Shown here one piece after another: positions 18,388-24,883 of a DNA stretch of 33,532 nucleotides. Under the pieces are notes generated by a model. The model worked only from the letters and a program-made list of their open reading frames with translations. It ran no database searches and was not told the origin of the DNA. The number at the start of each line of letters is the position of its first letter. The stretch's first letter is position 1. Where the stretch lies: NCBI RefSeq assembly GCF_009725235.1, contig NZ_WJFC01000143.1, forward strand, positions 1 through 33,532. The letters run 5' to 3'. The position numbers were made by a program, and so were the translations under genes. The stretch is from Scytonema sp. UIC 10036. Its GTDB lineage: Bacteria; Cyanobacteriota; Cyanobacteriia; Cyanobacteriales; Nostocaceae.

Positions 18388-18441
18388 GTCACTGGTTACT
18401 GGTCACCGATCGCTGGTCACCGGTCACTGGTCACTGGTCAT
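18388..18441. repeat. Heptamer repeat directly before aat
   Basis: Tandem GGTCACT/GGTCACC units end two bases before the aat start codon and keep its frame open upstream ([19 protein letters not shown] would be translated from 18386). No ribosome binding site is left between array and start. Confidence 0.85.
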
Positions 18442-18442
18442 T

Positions 18443-19021
18443 ATGAATTATGATATCGCCACTATTGTTCAAGGTTACGCTCAAGGCTATTTTCTCATGG
18501 CTGATGAGGATAATGTCTTGGGATGGTATGGAAGTCGCGATCGCACTCTCATTCCTCTAGATGACAGATTTCGCTACCCCAAATCCTTGAGGCGAGCGCT
18601 GAATCAAGAGCGTTTCAGCATTGCAATTAACCGTGATTTCAAATCTGTTGTAGAAAGCTGTGCTGACAGAGAAATAACATGGATTTCGCCAGAGTTAGAA
18701 GAGATTTATTGGGAACTTTACCAAGCAGGATGGGCGTATAGTTTTGAAACTTGGCAAGGGGACGAACTAGCAGGAGGTATTTTGGGGATTGTTATTGGGG
18801 GTGCTTTTATTGGAGAGTCAATGTTTTACCGCATTCCGGAAGGCTCGAAAGTAGCAATGGTGAAGTTAGTAGAGAGATTGCGGGAAAGACAATTTGTACT
18901 GTTCGACGCCCAAATGATGAATCCCCATTTGGAAAGGTTTGGGGCTTATCGCATCAATGATGATGAGTATCAGGTGTTGCTTAAAAAAGCTTTGTTGCTC
19001 CGGTGTTCTTTGGATAATTGA
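18443..19021 (+). CDS. aat: Leucyl/phenylalanyl-tRNA--protein transferase
   Basis: Transfers Leu or Phe from tRNA to the N-terminus of proteins starting with Arg or Lys, marking them for ClpS/ClpAP (N-end rule). 192 residues: [20 protein letters not shown] near the start, [18 protein letters not shown], the acceptor-site block [18 protein letters not shown], and [19 protein letters not shown]. It is shorter than the E. coli enzyme (about 230) but has all core motifs, as cyanobacterial forms do. ATG 18443 is chosen because the preceding in-frame codons are repeat DNA. Confidence 0.9.
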   Translation: MNYDIATIVQGYAQGYFLMADEDNVLGWYGSRDRTLIPLDDRFRYPKSLRRALNQERFSIAINRDFKSVVESCADREITWISPELEEIYWELYQAGWAYSFETWQGDELAGGILGIVIGGAFIGESMFYRIPEGSKVAMVKLVERLRERQFVLFDAQMMNPHLERFGAYRINDDEYQVLLKKALLLRCSLDN

Positions 19022-19035
19022 CTTGAATTTTAGCC

Positions 19036-19135
19036 TTAGATTTACCCCACCCTAACCCTCCCCTTGGAAAGGGGAGGGAATTGGAAATTCAATTTCCCCC
19101 CAATACATCGGGGAGATTAAGGGGGGTAAATCTAA
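19036..19135. mobile_element. 100-bp MITE-like element with perfect 13-bp terminal inverted repeats
   Basis: TTAGATTTACCCC at the left end and GGGGTAAATCTAA at the right end are exact complements; the interior contains CCCTCCCCTTGGAAAGGGGAGGG, itself a hairpin. No coding capacity. It lies just downstream of the shortened Phd-like gene, 24 bp from its stop. Confidence 0.75.
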
Positions 19136-19158
19136 TTTGTGTGACATCGTAACCTCCT

Positions 19159-19281
19159 TCAACCTTCAATAGGAACTAATGCAGCTACTGGCTGCCCGTT
19201 TCGGGTTAAAACAATTGGCTCTTGACTTTGAGCGTGCTCAGACCAAAAAGCATCGGATTCGCTAATTTCAACTGTTTTCAT
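19159..19281 (-). pseudogene. Short Phd/YefM-type antitoxin remnant
   Basis: 40 codons: MKTVEISESDAFWSEHAQSQ then EPIVLTRNGQPVAALVPIEG and stop. The PIVLTRNGQPVAALV core is that of Phd/YefM prevent-host-death antitoxins, which bind DNA and neutralise a partner toxin; full members are usually about 80 residues, so the toxin-binding C-terminal half is missing. Directly after the stop, AGGAGG stands five bases before an ATG, as if a downstream gene once followed, but that frame runs straight into the MITE-like repeat at 19036-19135. No toxin gene is present. I read this as a decayed toxin-antitoxin pair. Confidence 0.65.
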
Positions 19282-19287
19282 AGGTCA

Positions 19288-20094
19288 TTAAATTTTGTTC
19301 TCTGTCACTAAAGTCAGACTTATCCAATCTCCCTTGTCGCTGTAGCTGCGAATCATCCGTTGGCGCAAACCTGGTTGAATAAGCCAACCAACTTCAAGGA
19401 AAAACGGCTGACGCAGTGACAGTTTGAGTGGAGACGTTGCTGATGCACCATTAGGTAAAAGTAAAACTTGTACCTGTTTTTGGGAATCTTGGTCAAAGTG
19501 GATGATAGAGTTTTTAACAGTAGCTGTTGAGGAGATGGTGCGATTGCCAAAAGTCAAGCTTTGGATGAGTCGTCCATTCCCATCTAGCTGTAGTTGCATT
19601 TTTGTAGAATAATTTTCAGGAGAACGCCAATCGGGATAAATTGTTACTGCTTCGCCTTGCCATTCTCCGAGTAACTCGTCCACTGTCAGCGGAGGTTTTT
19701 GTGGTGGTTGAGTTCCTGCTAAGTGTTCTCTAATTAAGGTTAATTTATCTAACTGAAGATTTTTATCAAACAACTGAACAAGACGCAGGCGTTGATTTTC
19801 ATAAATCAAACCAAATTCTGCACCAAATTCAGAAAATGGTGCTAGTTGAATTGAACCTTGGGAAAACGCCCCGTTATCAAAAAATAGTACACTTCGTGCA
19901 AGCGTGCTGTATTCTAAGACTTTATCACTTCCGCCCAAACGAATTGTTTGACGAATTTTCTGGTTGTTATCTAGTCCTTCTAGAGCAACTACACTTGGGG
20001 TGTCTTCTAAAATTTCACCTAGAGGAGAAAGGCGAGTGAATGAGCCTTCCCATTCGCCTATATTTTTTAGCAGGGCTGTCCATTGGGAGTTCAT
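19288..20094 (-). CDS. DUF3598 family protein
   Basis: 268 residues, a cyanobacterial/plastid family (DUF3598) with two lipocalin-like halves and unknown function. The start MNSQWTALLKNIGEWEGSFT and SPLGEILEDTPSVVALEGL are the family signature; the second half opens LTVDELLGEWQGEAVTIYPD and ends MIRSYSDKGDWISLTLVTE. ATG 20124 abuts the ftsX stop codon with no gap and would add ten residues absent from the family as I know it, so ATG 20094 is preferred; neither has a clear Shine-Dalgarno. The arrangement suggests co-transcription with ftsX. Confidence 0.82.
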   Translation of the reverse strand: MNSQWTALLKNIGEWEGSFTRLSPLGEILEDTPSVVALEGLDNNQKIRQTIRLGGSDKVLEYSTLARSVLFFDNGAFSQGSIQLAPFSEFGAEFGLIYENQRLRLVQLFDKNLQLDKLTLIREHLAGTQPPQKPPLTVDELLGEWQGEAVTIYPDWRSPENYSTKMQLQLDGNGRLIQSLTFGNRTISSTATVKNSIIHFDQDSQKQVQVLLLPNGASATSPLKLSLRQPFFLEVGWLIQPGLRQRMIRSYSDKGDWISLTLVTENKI

Positions 20095-20124
20095 AGTTGA
20101 GTATATTACGTTTAATTGGTTCAT

Positions 20125-21027
20125 TTAAGTTTTGGCAAATCGACGCACAGCAAAGATACTTCCCAATAATCCCACGACAGCACCAAAGCTTAAGAGTATG
20201 ATGGGTAATAACAGCGTTTGCAGTACGCTCAGTTGCAAACCATTGGTGAGAAACTGAATAAATTCAGGTTGATTGACTAACCAACGACTGAGAAACTGTT
20301 GAAGACAGCTAATAAATCCCCAAGCGATCGCACCTCCTAGAATACCAAAAACGATACCCTGTAACACAAACGGCAAATAAATCCAAGCTGAAGTCGCCCC
20401 TACGAGTTGCATGATTTCAATTTCCCTCCTTCTTGCTATGACAATTAGGCGAATAGTTGTGGAAGTAACGGCAACTGCTGTCAAGGTAAGGATAATGGTA
20501 ATAGCGAATGAAACCCAGTTTAAACCTTGATGCAACTGGGCAATGCGTTTCAATGCTTCATCTACATACTGCACTGTATCAACTCCCTGTAATTTTGCCA
20601 GTTGTGTGGCTAAAGTTGGAACAACAGAGGAGTTTTGCGCCTTCACTTTTAATTCATCTACTAAAGGATTTTCGCCAAGCTGTTGAGTCGCACTATCAAT
20701 ATTAGAGATACCTAGTTCTTTAACTAACTTAGTCCAAGCTTGCTCTTTTGTAACCGTCTGAATACTGGCTACTTCTGGCATTTTAGCTACGAGTGGCTCG
20801 ATTGTTTCCACCCGCGCACTTGGTTCGAGGTAGACGGATACTTCCAGTTGGCTACCAAACTGGTTAAGTAATTTTTCTAACTGCCAAGACGTTTGCAAGC
20901 TCATGCCGAATAAAAATAATAACACGGTGACAGTACTTACCGCCGCCCAGTTCATCCATCCCCCACGTCGCAAACCGAGAAAAGTCTCTTTAAGTAGGTA
21001 GTCAAATTTGGTGAAGAATTTAAACAC
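20125..21027 (-). CDS. ftsX: Cell division protein FtsX (permease-like)
   Basis: Membrane partner of the ATPase FtsE, controlling peptidoglycan hydrolysis at division. About 300 residues: a cytosolic N-terminus (FFTKFDYLLKETFLGLRRGG), the first transmembrane helix near 25-45, a periplasmic domain with VSVYLEPSARVETIEPLVAK, then three more helices in the FtsX/MacB-like permease region (ARRREIEIMQLVGATSAWIY). GTG 21027 matches the family start (MFKFFTKFDYLL) and has GGGGG seven bases upstream; ATG 21066 is an alternative. No ftsE is in the window, which is common outside the ftsEX operon arrangement. Confidence 0.93.
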   Translation of the reverse strand: MFKFFTKFDYLLKETFLGLRRGGWMNWAAVSTVTVLLFLFGMSLQTSWQLEKLLNQFGSQLEVSVYLEPSARVETIEPLVAKMPEVASIQTVTKEQAWTKLVKELGISNIDSATQQLGENPLVDELKVKAQNSSVVPTLATQLAKLQGVDTVQYVDEALKRIAQLHQGLNWVSFAITIILTLTAVAVTSTTIRLIVIARRREIEIMQLVGATSAWIYLPFVLQGIVFGILGGAIAWGFISCLQQFLSRWLVNQPEFIQFLTNGLQLSVLQTLLLPIILLSFGAVVGLLGSIFAVRRFAKT

Positions 21028-21257
21028 GTGAAGCCCCCAATGTTTGTGCAAGGAGAAATAATGCATACCTTATACTCGCAATTGGCAGGTTTTGCAAACA
21101 GAAGTGTACGCCGATCGATCTGTGTGGCTATTACATCTTTATAATGGGTTTTACCCGTTACAGTGAAGGAACTGGAATTGTTAAGATAAGTTTAGACGCT
21201 GTTTGTTGCGCCTCTGAACTTATAGAACCTATCTCAAGATAAGCGAGTTACAAAATC

Positions 21258-21821
21258 ATGCCTATAGAAATTGCTGTAGAAAAGAAAAAGTTACAAAATC
21301 CACCATTAGAAATGCATTATTTGGGCGATCGAGTCCTCCGTCAACCCGCGAAGCGAATTTCCAAAGTCGATGAGGAACTGCGCCAACTGATACGCGAAAT
21401 GTTACAAACCATGTACAGCAAAGATGGTATTGGTTTGGCAGCACCCCAGGTAGGAATCCACAAACAACTGATTGTAATTGACTGCGATCCAGAAAACCCA
21501 GCCAATCCCCCCTTGGTATTAATTAACCCCACCATCAAAAAAGTCAGTCGCGATTTGTGTGTTGCTCAAGAAGGTTGTTTGAGCATACCGGGAGTATATT
21601 TAGATGTGAAGCGTCCCCAGGTGGTAGAAATCTCTTACAAAGACGAAAGCGGGCGTCCCCAGTCATTAAAAGCCGGAGATTTACTGGGAAGATGTATTCA
21701 GCATGAAATAGATCACCTCAACGGGGTAGTATTTGTAGACAGAGTCGATAACTCTTTGGCTTTAGCACAAGAGTTATCTAAGTATGGCTTTTCGCACCAA
21801 GCAGTAAAACCAGTAGCATAG
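21258..21821 (+). CDS. def: Peptide deformylase
   Basis: Removes the formyl group from the N-terminal methionine of new proteins; iron/zinc enzyme in the cytosol. 187 residues with all three motifs: GIGLAAPQVG (57-66), EGCLSIPG (105-112, metal ligand Cys107) and QHEIDHLNG (148-156, ligands His149 and His153, catalytic Glu150). ATG 21258 has no strong Shine-Dalgarno. The next small gene starts 11 bp downstream. It works on products initiated with the Fmt product encoded at 721-1716. Confidence 0.97.
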   Translation: MPIEIAVEKKKLQNPPLEMHYLGDRVLRQPAKRISKVDEELRQLIREMLQTMYSKDGIGLAAPQVGIHKQLIVIDCDPENPANPPLVLINPTIKKVSRDLCVAQEGCLSIPGVYLDVKRPQVVEISYKDESGRPQSLKAGDLLGRCIQHEIDHLNGVVFVDRVDNSLALAQELSKYGFSHQAVKPVA

Positions 21822-21832
21822 GTGGGTTGATA

Positions 21833-22039
21833 GTGAATACAATAACTCCAAAAAGTGGTTTGTTTTTAGCAGGTTCTTGTATTGCAGCCATAGCGGCGGT
21901 TGGTTCAATTTTTGAACTCTCTTCCGGACAACCAGATTTAGGTACTCAAACAACTGCGATTATCTTAGCACTCAGCATTCCACTAACAGGATTATTTTTT
22001 GTCGCTGCAGTTAAGGATGCCAGAGCTAATATTAAATAA
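21833..22039 (+). CDS. Small two-helix membrane protein
   Basis: 68 residues, family not recognised. Two hydrophobic segments (FLAGSCIAAIAAVGSIFEL and TTAIILALSIPLTGLFFVAA) are joined by a short polar loop SSGQPDLG; the C-terminus KDARANIK is charged. AGGTGG, seven bases before GTG 21833, is a good Shine-Dalgarno, which decides the start over TTG 21827. It follows def by 11 bp and is probably transcribed with it. Confidence 0.7.
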   Translation: MNTITPKSGLFLAGSCIAAIAAVGSIFELSSGQPDLGTQTTAIILALSIPLTGLFFVAAVKDARANIK

Positions 22040-22047
22040 GCATCAGG

Positions 22048-22115
22048 TATAAAAAAGGAAAAAGGGAAAAGAAAACGAAAATTGTTTTTCTTTTTACCTT
22101 TTACCTTTTACTTCC
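22048..22115. repeat. Inverted purine/pyrimidine repeat (AAAAGGG / TTTTACC)
   Basis: GGAAAAA/GGGAAAA units face TTTTTCT/TTTTACC units; the fold ends in T-rich sequence and may act as the terminator of the def operon. Confidence 0.65.
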
Positions 22116-22160
22116 AAAATTGCTCAAAATTTAAGAATGATTATTAAATTATAAGTAGGG

Positions 22161-22202
22161 TGGGCAAAGCTCACCCTATTTGTTATCTGGTGAGCTTTGC
22201 CC
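22161..22202. repeat. 14-bp inverted repeat GGGCAAAGCTCACC / GGTGAGCTTTGCCC
   Basis: Perfect inverted pair about 14 bases apart, with a smaller AGGGTG/CACCCT stem overlapping the left arm. Thirteen bases of it (GGTGAGCTTTGCC) recur in the next coding region at 22374-22386. Confidence 0.6.
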
Positions 22203-22338
22203 TCATCCTTCATACTTTACCCCTTATCCTTAATTCCTGTACCTTACAATACAATTTACTTTTTATATCAAAAGTTATTATATTCACTAACAAAAGCTTT
22301 TGTAAGAAACATTTCATAGTGACAATTTCATAGGTTTT

Positions 22339-22686
22339 ATGAAAAACACAGATATCACTGAAGTGGGTAAACAGGTGAGCTTTGCCTACATATTTTTCAA
22401 CGGTTATGGATTTTTTCCCTCAAAAGTGGTGGCTAATTGGTTGGGTCTTGAATCTCTCCCAGATTGGGAACATGATACTATTTTGGATTTATTAGCTGTA
22501 GACCAAATTGCAGCTTGTGCCAAACTGGAGAATGAATTAGCTCAAAAATATTTAACTTTTTTCAAATTACGAGGAACCCATACAGAAAAATTTGCTACCA
22601 AAGGTTTTGGTCTCAATTTAGAGATACTAAAAACTGTAGTAACCTGTCAAAAAGCGATCGCACCACCATATATTCCAATTGCTTGA
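22339..22686 (+). CDS. Hypothetical protein
   Basis: 115 residues, not recognised. It looks soluble and helical: VSFAYIFFNGYGFFPSKVVA, a Trp/Leu-rich NWLGLESLPDWEHDTILDLL, VDQIAACAKLENELAQKYLT, and a basic FKLRGTHTEKFATKGFGLNL. No signal peptide. AGG four bases before ATG 22339 is a modest Shine-Dalgarno. The C-terminal coding region holds a HIP1 octamer (KAIAPP). It converges on cas6, with only heptamer repeats between them; no functional link is evident. Confidence 0.6.
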   Translation: MKNTDITEVGKQVSFAYIFFNGYGFFPSKVVANWLGLESLPDWEHDTILDLLAVDQIAACAKLENELAQKYLTFFKLRGTHTEKFATKGFGLNLEILKTVVTCQKAIAPPYIPIA

Positions 22687-22696
22687 AGGCAGAAGG

Positions 22697-22769
22697 CTAA
22701 CCATTAACCACCAACTACTAACCACTAACCACTAACCACTAACCACTAACCACTAACCACTAACCACTT
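22697..22769. repeat. Tandem heptamer (CTAACCA) array
   Basis: Eight or more nearly perfect CTAACCA/ACTAACC units between the hypothetical gene and cas6. The last unit runs into the cas6 stop codon. Not a CRISPR: units are contiguous, without spacers. Confidence 0.9.
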
Positions 22770-23604
22770 AAACTTCCAATCGACGAATCATTCCCATGCC
22801 CATGGTGGTTTTGCGCCCTGCACCACAGTAGAGAGCGAAATCAGCTAGGGCATTGATATGTTTAATGATGGAGGGATCGACTTGACCTAAAATCCGATAG
22901 TTAATTTCGCCGACACAGCCGATAAATTTACTGCGTGAGTCAACTGCTACAGCTGTACGAATGTTAAAGAAACTGGGGAAAATGAATTCTGTGAGATTGG
23001 ATTCTAAACTAATACCGCTATATTTGTTCCAGCGTTGAAGCAAACTGTTAAAGACGCATTCTCTGGTTGGTAAAGCGGTATCAAAATGACCTTGACGAAA
23101 GTTAGTGGGAGTACAGAAACTTAGGGCAATTTGACGCTCGCTATCGGAAGCTTGCTCGTACAATTGGGCGTAGGTTGTAGCATTTGCCCAAGGTTGTGTT
23201 GTGTGGGGCGTACCAAGGATAGTGGTAATGTATAGGTCAGCCGGACCGAGATGCCAAGGATGAGCGGGGTTAAGATTGAGCCAAAGTTGGGTAAGTTGAC
23301 CAAAAAAATTGTCGTCTAATAGGGATATGCGCCACCAACAACTTGTTCCAGTTGGTATGGGTTTTACGTGTTCCCACTGTAGTATCGGGTCTAAAATTGT
23401 GCTTTTGTTACTGGCGTTTGCTTTGACTTGTAAGGGACTGATGGTAAAAGCTTTGTCAGCTGTGGAGTCATGAAGGCGATCGCCCAGTTTTCGATCTACG
23501 GAACTCACAAGGTTGAGAAACAGTGCATGGAGATGTCTGCCGGTGAGAAATTGCGGTAGAATGGGAGATTGAGGAAAAAAGTGCAGAACTAGGCTGTGGG
23601 GCAT
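22768..23604 (-). CDS. cas6: Cas6 CRISPR RNA-processing endoribonuclease
   Basis: RAMP-fold endonuclease that cuts pre-crRNA within the repeat. 278 residues: MPHSLVLHFFPQSPILPQFL then TGRHLHALFLNLVSSVDRKL at the N-terminus (His24/His26 are candidate active-site histidines), and the Cas6 C-terminal glycine-rich loop GAGRKTTMGMGMIRRLEV. The middle has NFRQGHFDTALPTRECVFNS and an LLQRWNKYSGI. Start ATG 23604 follows the usual family N-terminus; GTG 23643, which overlaps the upstream stop as GTGA, would add 13 residues. No other cas gene lies in the window; the eroded array at 26809-26954 is a possible substrate. Confidence 0.9.
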   Translation of the reverse strand: MPHSLVLHFFPQSPILPQFLTGRHLHALFLNLVSSVDRKLGDRLHDSTADKAFTISPLQVKANASNKSTILDPILQWEHVKPIPTGTSCWWRISLLDDNFFGQLTQLWLNLNPAHPWHLGPADLYITTILGTPHTTQPWANATTYAQLYEQASDSERQIALSFCTPTNFRQGHFDTALPTRECVFNSLLQRWNKYSGISLESNLTEFIFPSFFNIRTAVAVDSRSKFIGCVGEINYRILGQVDPSIIKHINALADFALYCGAGRKTTMGMGMIRRLEV

Positions 23605-23639
23605 AAAATTTTTCTCTCTGTAAAAAATGATAGAGAGTT

Positions 23640-23861
23640 TCACGAAATCAAATCGCGTCTTACCGCTTCTGAAATGACGCGCCGCAGGTAACTCACTCTA
23701 TCTTCTGCAGACAGCCCGTGTAATGCTTCATGCACATCTTGCGGGAGTCTAATACCTGTGACTTTCTTTGACAAAGGGATGCTATCTATCTCCCCGTAAG
23801 CTTGAAACTGCTTGCTGATAAACGCTTTTGTTTGAACCGGATTGGGATTGCCTTTTGACAT
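23640..23861 (-). CDS. Small ribbon-helix-helix-like protein preceding cas6
   Basis: 73 residues. The MSKGNPNPVQTKAFISKQF start is common to small cyanobacterial proteins of unknown role; VTGIRLPQDVHEALHGLS followed by YLRRVISEAVRRDLI has the strand-helix-helix pattern of Arc/CopG-type DNA-binding antitoxins or repressors. It overlaps the extended cas6 frame by four bases (GTGA), so the two are probably one transcript and it may regulate that transcript; this is inference. No Shine-Dalgarno is visible before ATG 23861. A HIP1 octamer lies at about 23875. Confidence 0.7.
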   Translation of the reverse strand: MSKGNPNPVQTKAFISKQFQAYGEIDSIPLSKKVTGIRLPQDVHEALHGLSAEDRVSYLRRVISEAVRRDLIS

Positions 23862-24037
23862 ACTGCACGTGGATGCGATCGCAACTTCATTATTATGACA
23901 TAAATCCCAGTTAACCGCGTTTGATAGGTTTTCTTGTCATTGAAGCGGTTGCTAAAAATTTGGATTCGGGCTTGTATCCCCAGTTAACAGGGAACACAAT
24001 TGAACTATGAGGGACAACAGAAAAATGCAACCCTCAC

Positions 24038-24043
24038 AGGAGG
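24038..24043 (+). promoter_or_regulatory. Strong Shine-Dalgarno AGGAGG deciding a TTG start
   Basis: AGGAGG lies seven bases before TTG 24051. Most genes in this window lack so strong a site, so it is good evidence for the small gene's start. Confidence 0.7.
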
Positions 24044-24050
24044 CCATAAA

Positions 24051-24257
24051 TTGACAGATCCAAATCAAAGGCGCAATGGGAGAGGCGAGGGTTGGATGCC
24101 CGTCTTCCGCATCTTCCAATTCCAGTTCAAACAACGTATCTGGGTTGAGATAGATCCCGTTTCGGGACAAGAAACTCCAGTAGATAGAGAGGACATTTTG
24201 GATGACCTTGACATCCGGGGAGATCAAGAAGAGGAAAACGGCAATAGCCAACGCTAA
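24051..24257 (+). CDS. Small acidic-tailed hypothetical protein
   Basis: 68 residues, not recognised. (M)TDPNQRRNGRGEGWMPVFRI, then FQFQFKQRIWVEIDPVSGQE, then an acidic tail DREDILDDLDIRGDQEEENG. Support: the perfect AGGAGG before TTG 24051 and a strong intrinsic terminator 18 bp after the stop. An open frame on the other strand (23952-24251) lacks these signals. The aromatic/acidic, short, one-domain character and the stand-alone terminator suggest an accessory or mobile-origin gene; function unknown. Confidence 0.6.
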   Translation: MTDPNQRRNGRGEGWMPVFRIFQFQFKQRIWVEIDPVSGQETPVDREDILDDLDIRGDQEEENGNSQR

Positions 24258-24274
24258 TCCCTAAACCTCCAAGT

Positions 24275-24303
24275 AGCCCCCAACTAGCCCTTGGGGGCTT
24301 TCC
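24275..24303 (+). terminator. Intrinsic terminator
   Basis: AGCCCCCAA, 7-base loop, TTGGGGGCT: a perfect 9-bp GC-rich stem, followed by TTCCT. It ends the small gene at 24051-24257 and stands just before the ribosome binding site of the next. Confidence 0.75.
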
Positions 24304-24331
24304 TAATTGCAGTTTATCTTAGGAGCACCAG

Positions 24332-24634
24332 ATGCAGAAAATAATTTACCCTATTGAATATCGAGTTATTCAACGCAACATCACCCCAGAAAAGTCGTAT
24401 TGGCACTTCCTTAAAGGAAGAGTATTTTACAATCCTTTAAATTTGCCAAGCGAGGGTGATATTGAATTCATGTTTGGTACAACAAAAAAGAAAGTGGCCA
24501 TTGAGTTATTCCGCATCAATGGAGGTAAGCCAGGATATTACTTGGCAAACTTGTTAGAAAATAAATACTACTACTGCGGACTTGATTGGGGAGACGTGAA
24601 AAACACTTTACTGGGTCTTGGAATTGGTCGATAA
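24332..24634 (+). CDS. Hypothetical protein with strong ribosome binding site
   Basis: 100 residues, family not recognised. It is rich in Tyr, Phe, Lys and Asn with a beta-like pattern: MQKIIYPIEYRVIQRNITPE, YWHFLKGRVFYNPLNLPSEG, DIEFMFGTTKKKVAIELFRI and NKYYYCGLDWGDVKNTLLGL. No signal peptide or membrane segment. AGGAG seven bases before ATG 24332 and a terminator downstream (24697-24722) mark it as a self-contained unit like its neighbour. The pair sits between cas6 and a tyrosinase gene in the accessory part of the window. Confidence 0.65.
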   Translation: MQKIIYPIEYRVIQRNITPEKSYWHFLKGRVFYNPLNLPSEGDIEFMFGTTKKKVAIELFRINGGKPGYYLANLLENKYYYCGLDWGDVKNTLLGLGIGR

Positions 24635-24696
24635 GTACCTGCTTGGTGGAATGTCAAAGCAGTTTTCAAATAAATGAACCCAGCATTTTCTTATGG

Positions 24697-24722
24697 AACG
24701 GGCGTCCCCGCCCGTTTATTTT
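24697..24722 (+). terminator. Intrinsic terminator
   Basis: AACGGGCG, loop TCCC, CGCCCGTT (8-bp stem), then TATTTT. Follows the gene ending at 24634. Confidence 0.7.
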
Positions 24723-24753
24723 GAGAAGCCAGTTGAGGACACCCATCCCACAC

Positions 24754-24780
24754 GATGCTTCTTCTTCTCAAGCATCTTTT
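24754..24780 (+). terminator. Second terminator-like hairpin
   Basis: GATGCTT, 9-base loop, AAGCATC followed by TTTT. A weaker stem than the one upstream; may back it up. Confidence 0.5.
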
Positions 24781-24883
24781 AAGCTCATCTTTTAGCTTGT
24801 AAAGAATTGATTACTATTCTTGTGTGCTCATACTAAAAGATTGTATATGTCAGAAAGATTACACAAGTAATAATACAGAAATT

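Noticed and set aside
18386..18442. Longer aat start ([10 protein letters not shown]...)
   Set aside because: The extension is translated heptamer repeat with no family counterpart.
22697..22769. CTAACCA array near cas6 considered as a CRISPR
   Set aside because: Seven-base units are contiguous with no unique spacers; it is a simple tandem repeat.
23952..24251. 99-codon reverse-strand frame opposite the small gene at 24051
   Set aside because: No start signal, while the forward gene has AGGAGG and a terminator.
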